A stretch of DNA of 64,000 nucleotides, from contig NZ_CP026100.1 in NCBI RefSeq assembly GCF_003722335.1, positions 3,198,001 through 3,262,000 of the forward strand, read 5' to 3'. Numbering within the stretch: position 1 is the first letter of the stretch; the number at the start of each line of letters is the position of its first letter. Positions 34,995 to 43,393 of this stretch are shown here, one piece after another. The notes beneath the pieces are model-generated. The model ran no database searches. It saw only the letters and a program-made list of their open reading frames with translations, and was not told where the DNA came from. The stretch is from Caulobacter flavus (GTDB taxonomy: Bacteria > Pseudomonadota > Alphaproteobacteria > Caulobacterales > Caulobacteraceae). Position numbers and translations under genes: made by a program.

Positions 34995-35912
34995 ATGACC
35001 ACCCGCATCGAGATCGTCGAGGTATCGCCCCGCGACGGCCTGCAGAACGAGAAGACGATGGTCTCGGCTACCGACAAGGCGGCCCTGGTGCTGAAGGCCG
35101 TCGAGGCCGGCGCCCGGCGGGTCGAGGCCGTCAGCTTCGTCAATCCGCGCGCCGTGCCGCAGATGGCCGACGCCGACGAGGTGATGGCCCGCCTGCGCGG
35201 CCAGCAGGACCTGCGCGCCCGCGGCGTGTTGTTGATCGGTCTGGTGTTGAACCGCCGGGGGCTCGACCGCGCCATCGCCGCCGATGTCGACGAGGTCAAT
35301 TTCGTCGTGGTGGCCAGCGAGACCTTCAACGCCCGCAATCAGGGCGTCTCCGTCTCCGAGACCCTGCGGCAGATCGCCGAGGCGCCGCAGGTCGTCCGCC
35401 AGGCGGGCCTGAAACTGGGCGTCACCATCGCAGCGGCCTTCGGCTGTCCGTTCGAGGGCGAGGTGGCGGTCGAGCAGGTGGCGCGCATCGCCGCCGAGCT
35501 GGCGGACTTCGGGGTCGCCGAGATCACCCTGGCCGACACCATCGGCGTGGGCGACCCGCTGTCGGTCGAGACCCGCTTCGGCGCCGTCCGGGCCGTGGCG
35601 CCCGGCGCCACGCTGCGCGCGCACTTTCACAACACCCGCAACACTGGCCTGGCCAACGCCTTCGCCGCCTGGCGCGCGGGCGTCGTCAGCCTGGACGCCT
35701 CGATCGGCGGCACCGGCGGCTGTCCGTTCGCCCCGGCCGCGACCGGCAACGTGCCGACCGAGGACCTCGCCTACATGTTCGCGCGGATGGGCGTGACGAC
35801 CGGGCTGGACCTGCCGGCGCTGATCGATGCGGCCGGCTGGCTGAAGGGCGTTCTGGGCGCGCCGAGCCTGCCGGGCATGGTCTCGAAGGCGGGCGGGTTT
35901 CCGCCGCCCTGA
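34995..35912 (+). CDS. mvaB: Hydroxymethylglutaryl-CoA lyase-like enzyme
   Basis: A 305-residue TIM-barrel enzyme of the HMG-CoA lyase group, which splits 3-hydroxy-3-methylglutaryl-CoA or a similar 3-hydroxyacyl-CoA into acetyl-CoA and a keto compound. Conserved parts are IVEVSPRDGLQNEK (metal and catalytic Arg-Asp), AVSFVNPRAVPQMADADEV, FGCPFEGEV, TLADTIGVGDP, HFHNTRNTGLANA (metal His-x-His) and GGTGGCPFAPAATGN, which contains the catalytic Cys loop. The gene faces the TonB receptor across a shared 180-bp promoter region with no obvious operator. Its place in a CoA-thioester pathway with the CoA-transferase suggests a late carbon-carbon cleavage step. Substrate specificity may differ from HMG-CoA. 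Confidence 0.87.
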   Translation: MTTRIEIVEVSPRDGLQNEKTMVSATDKAALVLKAVEAGARRVEAVSFVNPRAVPQMADADEVMARLRGQQDLRARGVLLIGLVLNRRGLDRAIAADVDEVNFVVVASETFNARNQGVSVSETLRQIAEAPQVVRQAGLKLGVTIAAAFGCPFEGEVAVEQVARIAAELADFGVAEITLADTIGVGDPLSVETRFGAVRAVAPGATLRAHFHNTRNTGLANAFAAWRAGVVSLDASIGGTGGCPFAPAATGNVPTEDLAYMFARMGVTTGLDLPALIDAAGWLKGVLGAPSLPGMVSKAGGFPPP

Positions 35913-35913
35913 T

Positions 35914-36045
35914 CCTCCCCCCGAAGGGGGAGGTGGCCCGAAGGGCCGGAGGGGGGAAGTCTTCAACGACGAAGGGGCAGTCGCCGGTTAACCAGCAACT
36001 GCCCCCTCCGTCGGCTTCGCCGACACCTCCCCCTTGAGGGGGAGG
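35914..36045. repeat. Complex REP-like palindromic element
   Basis: Nested inverted repeats occupy the gap between two convergent genes. There are two copies of CCTCCCCC-N4-GGGGGAGG (35914-35933 and 36026-36045), plus GGCCC-GAA-GGGCC (35935-35947) and GTCGGC-TTC-GCCGAC (36010-36024). An outer pairing joins GGAGGGGG near 35948 with CCCCCTCC at 36002-36009. GGGGCAGT and ACTGCCCC form a further arm in the middle. The whole can fold as one cruciform. It resembles bacterial REP/BIME units and probably also terminates both flanking transcripts. Confidence 0.75.
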
Positions 36046-36054
36046 GTCTTTGAC

Positions 36055-36468
36055 CTAGTACTTCAGCCCCACCGCCACGCTCGCGCCGTCGGCGCCGACC
36101 TCCACGGCCGAGTCCTCGAACTTCGGCGGGCCGAACCGGGCCTTGGGATCGCGCGACAGGCCCACGCCGTCGGCGGGCAGGCCCAGGGCGGTCTTCTTCA
36201 TCACCCCGTCGCCGTCCTGGTCGTGGAAGGCCAGGAACGACCAGCGGCCGGGCGGCAGGTTGGCGATCCTGGCGGTCACGCCGCCCGACGCGGCCGGAAC
36301 CTTCACGTTGTAGGGGCAGGTCTTCAGGAAGGTGGCCTTGTCGCAGGCCGACACCACGACTTGGCCCCTGGTGTTCTGCACGCCCGAAACCCTGACCTCC
36401 ACGGAGGCCGCGTGCGCGGCCCCCGTGACGGCCAGCGCGGCGACGAGGACGAGGATGCTCGGTCTCAT
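36055..36468 (-). CDS. DUF2141-family secreted protein
   Basis: A 137-residue protein with a clear signal peptide (SILVLVAALAVTGAAHA), so it is exported. The mature part has the DUF2141 landmarks: VEVRVSGVQNTRGQVVVSAC, GGVTARIANLPPGRWSFLAF, HDQDGDGVMKK, and LGLPADGVGLSRDPKARFGPP. The HDxDGDGxMKK segment looks like a calcium- or metal-binding loop. The fold is a predicted small beta-sandwich of unknown function. It starts 14 bp after the Rieske gene stop, so it is the last gene of that operon. It is often found near TonB systems, but its role here is unknown. Confidence 0.8.
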   Translation of the reverse strand: MRPSILVLVAALAVTGAAHAASVEVRVSGVQNTRGQVVVSACDKATFLKTCPYNVKVPAASGGVTARIANLPPGRWSFLAFHDQDGDGVMKKTALGLPADGVGLSRDPKARFGPPKFEDSAVEVGADGASVAVGLKY

Positions 36469-36482
36469 GCGCGTCGCTCCCG

Positions 36483-37658
36483 CTATTCGGCCGCGGCCGG
36501 CGCGGAGCCGCCGTGGCGCTGTTTCAGGGCCTCGGCCCGCACCCGCTCGCCGTCGACCAGCGGCACGGTCTTGAGCAGGAAGTCCTTGGCCTCCTTCGGA
36601 TCGGCGCGGTCGGGCGAGGGGATGACCATCGCCCGCTTGCCCTGGATGTCGCGCTCCATGGCGTCGACGTCCAGCGCCCAGCCCTTCTCGATCAGCTCGC
36701 GGCGCTTGTTGCGCCAGGCCACCATGATGCCGTCCGACTTCACGCTGACTTCCTCGTGCAGATAGACGGGCAGCAGCTCGGGGCAGACCTTCTCCATGAT
36801 CACGCGGTCCTGCTCGAAGATGCGCAGGGTGCGGCGGCGGCTGTCGCCGTCCCAGATCTTCTGGGTCAGGAAGTTGCGGGCCATGATCCAGCGCGTGATC
36901 GTCGTGGTCTCGTCGATCGGCGTGTTGACGTCGAAGATCACCGTCGACCAGGTCGGCGTCGGGCGGATCTGGATGCGCACGTGCGCGCCCGAGACGTGGA
37001 AGCCGTTGCGCACGGTGACCATGCTGCGCTTGGCCTTGCGGAAGAACTTCCACATGCCCTTGTACTCGGGCGGCACGAACTTCAGCTCGGCATAGGCCGA
37101 CCACTCGTCCTGCTCGAGCGTGAACTCGTGCACCTGCGGCGCTTCCTTGTCGCCGAAGCTGGGGTGGACGAAGGCCGCGTGCGAGGGGTCGATGCCGTTC
37201 TCGGTGATCCGGGCGTAATTGGCCTTCCACTCGTAGGTGCCGCGGATGCAGCGCCAGGCCGGGTCCTCGAACTCGGGGAAGGGCGGCAGGGGCGGGCGCT
37301 CGGCCTCGGGCAGGTCGCCCATGAACACCCAGATCATCCCGTACTTTTCCAGCACGGGATAGGAATCGACCTTGGCGCGCGGCGGGATTTTCGTCTCGGG
37401 ATCCTGCGACGGGATCTTCACGCACTTGCCGCCGCCGTTGAAGCGCCAGCCGTGATAGGGGCACTCGATGGCGTCGTCGACGACCATGCCGCTGCCGAGC
37501 GAGGCGCCGCGGTGGATGCAGACGTCCGACAGGCAGCTGACCTTGCCCTTGGAGTCGCGGAACACCACGAACTCCAGGCCCAGCATCTTCACCCGCTTGT
37601 GGCCGCCATTAGGGATCTGTTCGCTGTACTCGGCGACGTACCACTGGTTCTTGATCAT
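36483..37658 (-). CDS. Rieske non-haem iron oxygenase, large subunit
   Basis: A 391-residue terminal oxygenase component. The N-terminal Rieske domain binds a 2Fe-2S cluster through Cys47-x-His49 (VCIHRG) and Cys66-x2-His69 (ECPYHGW). The catalytic domain has ENGIDPSHAAFVHPSFG, which supplies the conserved Asp and His ligands for mononuclear iron. The lone large subunit without a visible beta subunit or dedicated reductase suggests the class that performs monooxygenation or O/N-demethylation and borrows electrons from elsewhere. Its ATG overlaps the stop of the serine hydrolase gene (ATGA). It is probably an early oxidative step for the imported compound. Confidence 0.88.
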   Translation of the reverse strand: MIKNQWYVAEYSEQIPNGGHKRVKMLGLEFVVFRDSKGKVSCLSDVCIHRGASLGSGMVVDDAIECPYHGWRFNGGGKCVKIPSQDPETKIPPRAKVDSYPVLEKYGMIWVFMGDLPEAERPPLPPFPEFEDPAWRCIRGTYEWKANYARITENGIDPSHAAFVHPSFGDKEAPQVHEFTLEQDEWSAYAELKFVPPEYKGMWKFFRKAKRSMVTVRNGFHVSGAHVRIQIRPTPTWSTVIFDVNTPIDETTTITRWIMARNFLTQKIWDGDSRRRTLRIFEQDRVIMEKVCPELLPVYLHEEVSVKSDGIMVAWRNKRRELIEKGWALDVDAMERDIQGKRAMVIPSPDRADPKEAKDFLLKTVPLVDGERVRAEALKQRHGGSAPAAAE

Positions 37659-38866
37659 GGCGCCTTCTCCGGCTGCGGGGCGGCGGGGGCCGCCAGACCG
37701 CGAAGAATGAGATTGGGTATCTTGGTGTCGTCCCAGTCGTCGAGATCGACGCCGTCACGCAGGACGACCAGCTTTTGCGAGGGCACGATCCACAGCCGCC
37801 GCTTGCCCCAGCCGTCCAGGAAGATGGCGTCCTCGGCGACGATCGGCTCGGCCGAGACGCTGGCCTTGTCGGGACGCTCGGGCGAGTAGATGCGGTTCTT
37901 GGCGAACGGACGGCCGCGCCAGATCTGGAAGCCGTAGCCCGGATTGGCCTTGCCCGGTGCGCTCATGGCCGCGACGTAGTCGGCGGGCAGAACCTGCTTG
38001 CCCTCGAACGACCCGCCGTCGGCCAGCATGATCCCGATGCGCATCCAGTCCTGGACCTGTGAGATCATGCAGCAGTCGCCGTGCGCCAGGCCGCCTTCCT
38101 TGGCCAGCCACAGCGAGCCGTCGTGCATGCCCAGCGGCGCGAACAGCTTTTCCGACATGTAGTCGGCGAAGGTCTTGCCGGTGGCGCGCTCGACGATGAC
38201 GCTCAGCGCCACCGGGTCGGGATTGTGGTGGCCGAACACCGTGCCCGGCGGGTGGACGGCCTTGAGGGCCAGATTGTCCTTGGCCAGGTCCGGCGACAGG
38301 AAGGTGCGGATGGTGCTGGACCACGGCGCGTAGGAATAGTCCGGCGGCTCCAGGCCCGACGACATCTGCAGCAGGTCGCGGATGGTGATCTTCGAGCGCT
38401 CGTCGTTCTTCCATTCGGTGATGAAGTCGGCGGCCGGCTGGTCGACCGACCTGATCTTGCCGTCGGCGATGGCGGCGCCGATCAGCATGCCGGTCATGGT
38501 CTTGGTGAAGGAGTGGGCCTTCATCACCGTATTGGGGCCGACGCCGTTCCAGTAGCGCTCGTAGACGACGGCGCCGTCCTTGACCACGATCAGGGCGTCG
38601 GACTTGCGCTCGCCCGCGTACTCGCCGGCGGCCTCCAGCGCGGCGGGATCGATCCCGGCCGCTTCCGGCGTGGTCTTGGGCAGGGGAGCGCCGGGCGCGC
38701 CCTTGACCACGGCGACCGGCTTGTACCAGTCGATCGGCGGCTCCAGCGGGTTGACCGTCAGGGCGCGGAAATAGCGGTTCCAATAGAGCGGCGCGGTCGC
38801 ATAGGTCGCCGCGCCCGCCAGGACGACGGCGCCGAGACCGATCAGCAGGATCTTGCGCTTCTTCAC
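37655..38866 (-). CDS. Beta-lactamase-fold serine hydrolase (class C/esterase type)
   Basis: A 403-residue protein with an N-terminal membrane anchor or uncleaved signal at about residues 5-25 (KILLIGLGAVVLAGAATYA). The catalytic Ser-x-x-Lys is Ser119-Phe-Thr-Lys122 (AHSFTKTMTGML). DYSYAPWSS supplies a Tyr in the usual second motif region. HPPGTVFGHHNPDPVALSVIVERATGKTFADYMSEKLF is the conserved helical segment, split here by motif. Such proteins are esterases, amidases or lactonases rather than true beta-lactamases. It lies one base from the beta-propeller gene and overlaps the Rieske gene, in one operon. A periplasmic pre-processing or ester-cleaving step is plausible. Confidence 0.82.
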   Translation of the reverse strand: MKKRKILLIGLGAVVLAGAATYATAPLYWNRYFRALTVNPLEPPIDWYKPVAVVKGAPGAPLPKTTPEAAGIDPAALEAAGEYAGERKSDALIVVKDGAVVYERYWNGVGPNTVMKAHSFTKTMTGMLIGAAIADGKIRSVDQPAADFITEWKNDERSKITIRDLLQMSSGLEPPDYSYAPWSSTIRTFLSPDLAKDNLALKAVHPPGTVFGHHNPDPVALSVIVERATGKTFADYMSEKLFAPLGMHDGSLWLAKEGGLAHGDCCMISQVQDWMRIGIMLADGGSFEGKQVLPADYVAAMSAPGKANPGYGFQIWRGRPFAKNRIYSPERPDKASVSAEPIVAEDAIFLDGWGKRRLWIVPSQKLVVLRDGVDLDDWDDTKIPNLILRGLAAPAAPQPEKAP

Positions 38867-38867
38867 T

Positions 38868-39761
38868 TCAGGCGACCTTCGCTTCGACGATGGACGTCAC
38901 GCCGAACGGGATGTCGAGCTTGACGCTGGCGACCAGTTCGCCGCTGTCCAGCGCGATCTTGGCCAACTGGCCCGAGAAGAAGTCGCCGGCCCAGAAGTGC
39001 GCGCCGTCATCGGTGACGCGCAGGAACGACCAGCCGCGGCCTTCCGGCACGTCGTAGGTGCGGACGACCGAGCCGTCCTGGTCCACGCGGCGCACCTGGT
39101 TGCCGCAGCTGACCAGCACGTCGTCGTTCGGCGTGGCGGCGATGCCGAACACCATGCCCGGCGGGTCGGCGCGCACATAGAGCGGGGGCAACTGGGCGTC
39201 GGCCTCGATGTCATAGCGGAACACGGTGTTGCCGGTTTCCGAGACGTAGGCGACCGTCTTGCCGTCGGACAGCACGGTCAGGTGGGTCACGCCCAGGAAG
39301 CCCATCACCCCGCCGTGGTACTCGGGGCGATAGAAGCGCGCCACGCGCCCGTCGGCGTCGAAGCGCACCAGGCGGCCCTCGCCGGTGAAGGGCGGGGCCT
39401 GGCCCGACAGGTGCTCGCCGGCCAGGGCGCCGCCGTCCGGCAGGAACACCATCGAGCCGAGGCCCCGGCCGGGCAGGAGGGAGGCCTGGCCGGGTACGCG
39501 AAGCCCTTCGGCGTCGATGCGCGTGACGTTGCGGGCAAAGGGGTCGAGGGCGTTGAGCTCGCCGGTGCGGGGATTCACCGCCAGGCCCGAAACCATGCCG
39601 AAGTCGCCCGTATGCAAGGCCGCCTTGATCTGCAGGTCGGGGCCCAGGAGGAGGATCCTGGAAAGCCCGAGCTTCAGCTTGTCGTCCGTGACCATCGTCG
39701 CGGCCACCCAGAGGTCGCCCGCCTGGGGTTTGACGGGGAGGGAAAGGGGGTCGCCGAACAT
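38868..39761 (-). CDS. SMP-30/NHL-like beta-propeller protein
   Basis: 297 residues from the ATG at 39761, chosen for its GGAG at good spacing; an upstream in-frame start at 39815 would run into the operator region. The sequence is built of propeller-blade patterns: SGLAVNPRTGELNALDPF, GSMVFLPDGGALAGEH, LVRFDADGRVARFY, HLTVLSDGKTVAYVSE, and RRVDQDGSVVRTYDV. Such proteins are often lactonases or sugar/ester-binding sensors. No signal peptide is seen with this start. It is the first gene of the operon continuing into the hydrolase, the Rieske oxygenase and DUF2141, and its promoter holds a TetR-type palindrome. Confidence 0.7.
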   Translation of the reverse strand: MFGDPLSLPVKPQAGDLWVAATMVTDDKLKLGLSRILLLGPDLQIKAALHTGDFGMVSGLAVNPRTGELNALDPFARNVTRIDAEGLRVPGQASLLPGRGLGSMVFLPDGGALAGEHLSGQAPPFTGEGRLVRFDADGRVARFYRPEYHGGVMGFLGVTHLTVLSDGKTVAYVSETGNTVFRYDIEADAQLPPLYVRADPPGMVFGIAATPNDDVLVSCGNQVRRVDQDGSVVRTYDVPEGRGWSFLRVTDDGAHFWAGDFFSGQLAKIALDSGELVASVKLDIPFGVTSIVEAKVA

Positions 39762-39820
39762 CAAGGTCTCCGTGCGGTCAGGCCCGCGCTTGGCGGGATG
39801 CTCGGAGGTTTTCAAAAAGG

Positions 39821-39832
39821 GACCGATCGGTC
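39821..39832. promoter_or_regulatory. Perfect palindrome, candidate TetR operator
   Basis: GACCGATCGGTC is a 12-bp perfect palindrome located 60 bases upstream of the beta-propeller start and just beyond the stop of the TetR gene. GACCG-CGGTC half-sites are typical for TetR-family regulators. It is the likely control point of the operon running from 39761 to 36055. Confidence 0.6.
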
Positions 39833-39838
39833 AATTTT

Positions 39839-40513
39839 CTAGTCGGCGCTATCCACCTGGCGAGAAGTCGCGGCGTCGACGCCGGTCTGGTAGCGGCCCA
39901 TCACGTGGTCCAGCATGCCCACGACGCGCTCCCAGGCCAAGTCGTCATGCAGGTCGAAACCGAAGAAGTTCGGCTCGAACTTGGCGCGCATGCCGACATA
40001 GGAGACGGCCGACAGCATGGTCATGGCGATGGCCAGCAGTTCCTTGTCCTCGCTGCGCTGGCCGATGAACAGGCGCTCGTACTCTTCCCAGATGCGGATG
40101 CGCACGGCGGTGACCGCGTCGCGCAGTTCCGGCGGCCCGGCGAACTCGCCCGCCATGATCGTGGCCACGGCGGGGTGGGCCCGCAGGGACGAGGCGTAGG
40201 TGCGCACCAGCATGCGCAGGCGTTCCATCGGCGGACGCTGGTGGAAGGTCTCCAGCGGCTCGTCCAGCATGTCCGACAGGCGCGGCCAGATGCCCGTGCG
40301 GCGCACCCAGGCGTCGGCGACGCCGCCCAGGCCGCCGAAGTAGTCATATATTTGTTTCTTGCCGACGCCGGCTTCCTTGATTAGGGCGTTGACACCCGCG
40401 TCGTGGACGCTTCCGCGCTCCATAAGACGCCCGAACGCCTCTACGATCGCTGCTTCGGTGGCGATCCGGCGCGATTGCCGAGGCTTGGTTGCGGGCGCTA
40501 CGTCTGTCAGCAT
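39839..40513 (-). CDS. TetR-family transcriptional regulator of the catabolic cluster
   Basis: 224 residues from the ATG at 40513, with AGGAAAG upstream; a longer reading from 40552 is not needed. The N-terminal DNA-binding domain is at about residues 15-60 (SRRIATEAAIVEAFGRLMER, then VNALIKEAGVGKKQIYDYFG). The rest is an all-helical ligand domain with no close family signature. It is divergent from a TonB receptor and directly upstream of the beta-propeller operon, where the palindrome lies. It probably represses both units until the substrate or an intermediate binds. Confidence 0.85.
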   Translation of the reverse strand: MLTDVAPATKPRQSRRIATEAAIVEAFGRLMERGSVHDAGVNALIKEAGVGKKQIYDYFGGLGGVADAWVRRTGIWPRLSDMLDEPLETFHQRPPMERLRMLVRTYASSLRAHPAVATIMAGEFAGPPELRDAVTAVRIRIWEEYERLFIGQRSEDKELLAIAMTMLSAVSYVGMRAKFEPNFFGFDLHDDLAWERVVGMLDHVMGRYQTGVDAATSRQVDSAD

Positions 40514-40658
40514 GGCGGGACTTTCCTGAACTCCTATCCGATGGACGGACAAACGCTTTATCGCAAGACCTGTATTGGTCCGGCTCCATCATCTTGACCG
40601 TCGGGGAACAGTCGCGGGGAACGCGGCGGGGTGTGGTCAAGATTTAAAGAGGGGAGTC

Positions 40659-43307
40659 ATGACCAAGTCAGCGATGAGTATCTATGGCGCGAGCGCGAGC
40701 GCTCTTACGCTTCTGATTTGTTCGGGGCAAGCCCTCGCGCAAACGACGACTTCCGAAGATATGACGGTGATTGGGGAGATCACCGTAACGGCGCGTAACA
40801 AATCTGAATCTCTGCAGGAGATTCCGCTCACCATCAACGCCGTGTCGGCCGAGACGATCGAGCGCCGTAATATTTCCGACATCAGCCGCGTGGCTCAATC
40901 GACCGCCGGCCTGACCTTCGACCAGGGCCTGACGCCCAGCGATACGCGTCCGGCGCTGCGCGGGGTGCAAGCTGTTCGGGGCCGTCCGAACGTGGCCATC
41001 CTGGTCGACGGGGTCGACACCTCGTCGGAAGCCTTCGCCACCGCCGGCGGCGGCGCCCTGGCCAACCTGCGCTTCGTCGACGCCGAGCGGATCGAGGTCG
41101 TGAAGGGCCCGCAGAGCGTGCTGTACGGCCGCTCGGCCTTCTCCGGCGCGATCAACTACATCTCCAAGCGTCCGAACCTCGGCGAGTTCGAGGGGCGCGT
41201 CAGCCTGGAAGCCGGCGACTTCGGCCTCAAGGAAGGCAAGTTCTCGGTCTCGGGTCCGCTGGTGCAGGACAAGCTGGCGCTCAGCCTGAACGCCGGCGCC
41301 TGGGAGACCGACGGCCAGTACCTGAACAGCGTCAGCGGCAAGCGCGTCGGCGGCGGCGAGGCCAAGGGCGCGGCCCTGGGCCTGCTGATCAAGCCGACCG
41401 AGAAGCTGACGGTCTTCGCCCGCGTGCAGACTTCGCACGAGGAATACGACCAGATGGCCCGCGCCTACATCACCGCGGTGAACCCGCAGACGGGCACGGC
41501 CAACACCGCCAATCTGGGCGTCGCGGTCACCGATCCGAGCAACAACCGCCCGGGCTTCACCGTGAAGGGCGATCTCAGCGACGCCGCCGTCGTCCGTAGC
41601 CGGACGGTGTCCTACTCGCTGGATCCGCGCACCGGCCGGGACTTCAAGGGCACGGTCACGGACGCGACCCGCGCCTCGTTCGACATCAACTACGAAAGCG
41701 ACTGGGGCACGTTCACCTCGCTGACGGGCATCACCCGCGGCGAGACCACCCAGATCCAGGACTTCGACAACTCCAACAACAGCCTCAGCGGCAACGTGCT
41801 GCCGCTGTACGCGGGCATGGCGCCGTTCTACGGCTCGCTCTACCAGTACCTGGGCTTCCTGCGCGCCTACGGCCTGAACTACTCGACCGTGGCGCCCACC
41901 GGCGGCCTGCCGGCCATCGGCTTCTCGGTGATGCTGGACGACGACTTCGACACCAAGCAGCAGAGCCAGACGCTGCGCTGGAGCAAGGACTTCGGCAAGC
42001 TGCGCACCTCGCTGGAAGGCCTGTACTTCCACGAGGACGCCAGCCAGATCAACAAGGACCAGTTCTGGATGCGCGAGGGTTCCGACCCGCGCCTGACCAT
42101 CCTGACGGCCCTGTTCATGGGCGGCGGCGCGACCCCTACCGGGGCCTACCAGGCGCCGACCACGACCGCGAAGGCCACGGCGGACTATCCGCTGAAGATC
42201 TCGCGCGAGACGGACTCGCTGTCCTGGGCCGGCAGCGTCGAATACGACGTCACCGACGACCTGACCCTGCGCTTCGACGGCCGCTACATCGAGGAACGCG
42301 TCGCCTATCGCGGCAGCCCGTACCAGCCGATGTACTACCGCCTGTTCGGCGTGCAGCTGGTCTGCCTGCAGCAGCTGGGCTGCGCGGCCGGTCCCGCCGG
42401 CACCGTCGCCGCTCGTAACGCGCAACTGGCCAAGACCACCCAGGTCGACAAGAAGACCGTCCGCGCCGACGCCTTCACGCCGAACTTCGTGGCCAACTAC
42501 AAGATCACCTCGCGCAACTCGGTCTATGCGTCGTACGGCGAGGGCTTCAAGCCGGGCGGCGTCGACACCACCGGCACCAGCGGCAGCGTCGACTCCACCT
42601 TCAAGCCCGAGAAGCTGCAGAGCTTCGAAGTCGGCTCGAAGAACGTCTTCCTGGACGGCGACCTGGTTCTGAACGGCGCGATCTTCTTCAACCGCTACAA
42701 GAACCAGCAGATCGGCACGACCAAGGTCCTGGGCGGCACCTCGGTGCCGTCGGTGGAGAACGCCGGCGAAAGCGAGAGCAAGGGCATCGACCTGACCAGC
42801 GACTGGCGGGCGACCAACTGGCTGACGCTGAGCGGCAACTACACCTACACCGACGCCGAATTCACCGACTACAAGGTCCCGACCCCCGGCTACTTCGACC
42901 GGATCGAGTCCACCAACGGCGACTACACCGGCAAGGCGGTTCCGCTGACGCCCAAGCACAGCTTCAACATCTCGGCGCTGCTGACCGGCGAGCTTCCGAA
43001 GATGTCGAACTGGACCTGGACCACGGAACTGTCGGGTCGCTACCAGTCCAAGCGCTACATGACCCAGAACAACCTGACCTGGCTGCCGAGCTACTTCGTC
43101 TCGGATCTGCGGGCCGGGATCACCGACGGGTCGTGGGGCATCGACCTGGCCGTGACCAACCTGTTCGACGACGACACCCCGAAGAACGCCATCGCGGCGA
43201 CCGACTTCGGCTTCTTCGATCTGAACAACAACACCCCGCCGCGCTCCTACGTGGTTTCTCTGCCGGAGAAGCGCGCCGCCTCGATCCGCATCAGCAAGAC
43301 CTTCTGA
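40659..43307 (+). CDS. TonB-dependent receptor, second of the catabolic cluster
   Basis: 882 residues from the ATG at 40659, preceded by GAGGGGAG; an earlier in-frame start at 40575 has no family sequence. The signal peptide is ASASALTLLICSGQALAQ. Plug motifs are ITVTARNKSESLQEIPLTIN, SDTRPALRGVQAVRGRPNV, and IEVVKGPQSVLYGRSAFSGA, and the barrel ends at ASIRISKTF. The VKGPQ-YGRS plug again marks the receptor type seen with hydrophobic or aromatic compound catabolism. The first 250 bases use more AT-rich codons than the rest (for example ATT, TCT, GAT). It is divergent from the TetR regulator and followed by an MFS transporter, giving outer- and inner-membrane uptake steps. Confidence 0.9.
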   Translation: MTKSAMSIYGASASALTLLICSGQALAQTTTSEDMTVIGEITVTARNKSESLQEIPLTINAVSAETIERRNISDISRVAQSTAGLTFDQGLTPSDTRPALRGVQAVRGRPNVAILVDGVDTSSEAFATAGGGALANLRFVDAERIEVVKGPQSVLYGRSAFSGAINYISKRPNLGEFEGRVSLEAGDFGLKEGKFSVSGPLVQDKLALSLNAGAWETDGQYLNSVSGKRVGGGEAKGAALGLLIKPTEKLTVFARVQTSHEEYDQMARAYITAVNPQTGTANTANLGVAVTDPSNNRPGFTVKGDLSDAAVVRSRTVSYSLDPRTGRDFKGTVTDATRASFDINYESDWGTFTSLTGITRGETTQIQDFDNSNNSLSGNVLPLYAGMAPFYGSLYQYLGFLRAYGLNYSTVAPTGGLPAIGFSVMLDDDFDTKQQSQTLRWSKDFGKLRTSLEGLYFHEDASQINKDQFWMREGSDPRLTILTALFMGGGATPTGAYQAPTTTAKATADYPLKISRETDSLSWAGSVEYDVTDDLTLRFDGRYIEERVAYRGSPYQPMYYRLFGVQLVCLQQLGCAAGPAGTVAARNAQLAKTTQVDKKTVRADAFTPNFVANYKITSRNSVYASYGEGFKPGGVDTTGTSGSVDSTFKPEKLQSFEVGSKNVFLDGDLVLNGAIFFNRYKNQQIGTTKVLGGTSVPSVENAGESESKGIDLTSDWRATNWLTLSGNYTYTDAEFTDYKVPTPGYFDRIESTNGDYTGKAVPLTPKHSFNISALLTGELPKMSNWTWTTELSGRYQSKRYMTQNNLTWLPSYFVSDLRAGITDGSWGIDLAVTNLFDDDTPKNAIAATDFGFFDLNNNTPPRSYVVSLPEKRAASIRISKTF

Positions 43308-43329
43308 TCTCGCTGACCGCGTGACCTTC

Positions 43330-43362
43330 AAGGCCCGGCGCCCCTGCGTGCCGGGCCTTTTC
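43330..43362 (+). terminator. Intrinsic terminator after the second catabolic receptor
   Basis: AAGGCCCGGC (43330-43339) pairs with GCCGGGCCTT (43350-43359) around a 10-base loop and runs into TTTTCC. It lies 31 bases before the MFS start, so the MFS gene may be partly uncoupled from the receptor. Confidence 0.75.
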
Positions 43363-43393
43363 CTTGCCCCCATAGTTCTTTCTGGAGTTCCCG

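Noticed and set aside
37655..38866. The beta-lactamase-fold protein as an antibiotic-resistance enzyme
   Set aside because: Its context is a catabolic operon and the second and third motifs differ from true class C enzymes; an esterase/amidase role is more likely.
40668..43373. A 900-codon minus-strand frame opposite the second catabolic TonB receptor
   Set aside because: No recognisable protein features, and the receptor on the plus strand is complete with signal peptide, plug and terminal Phe.
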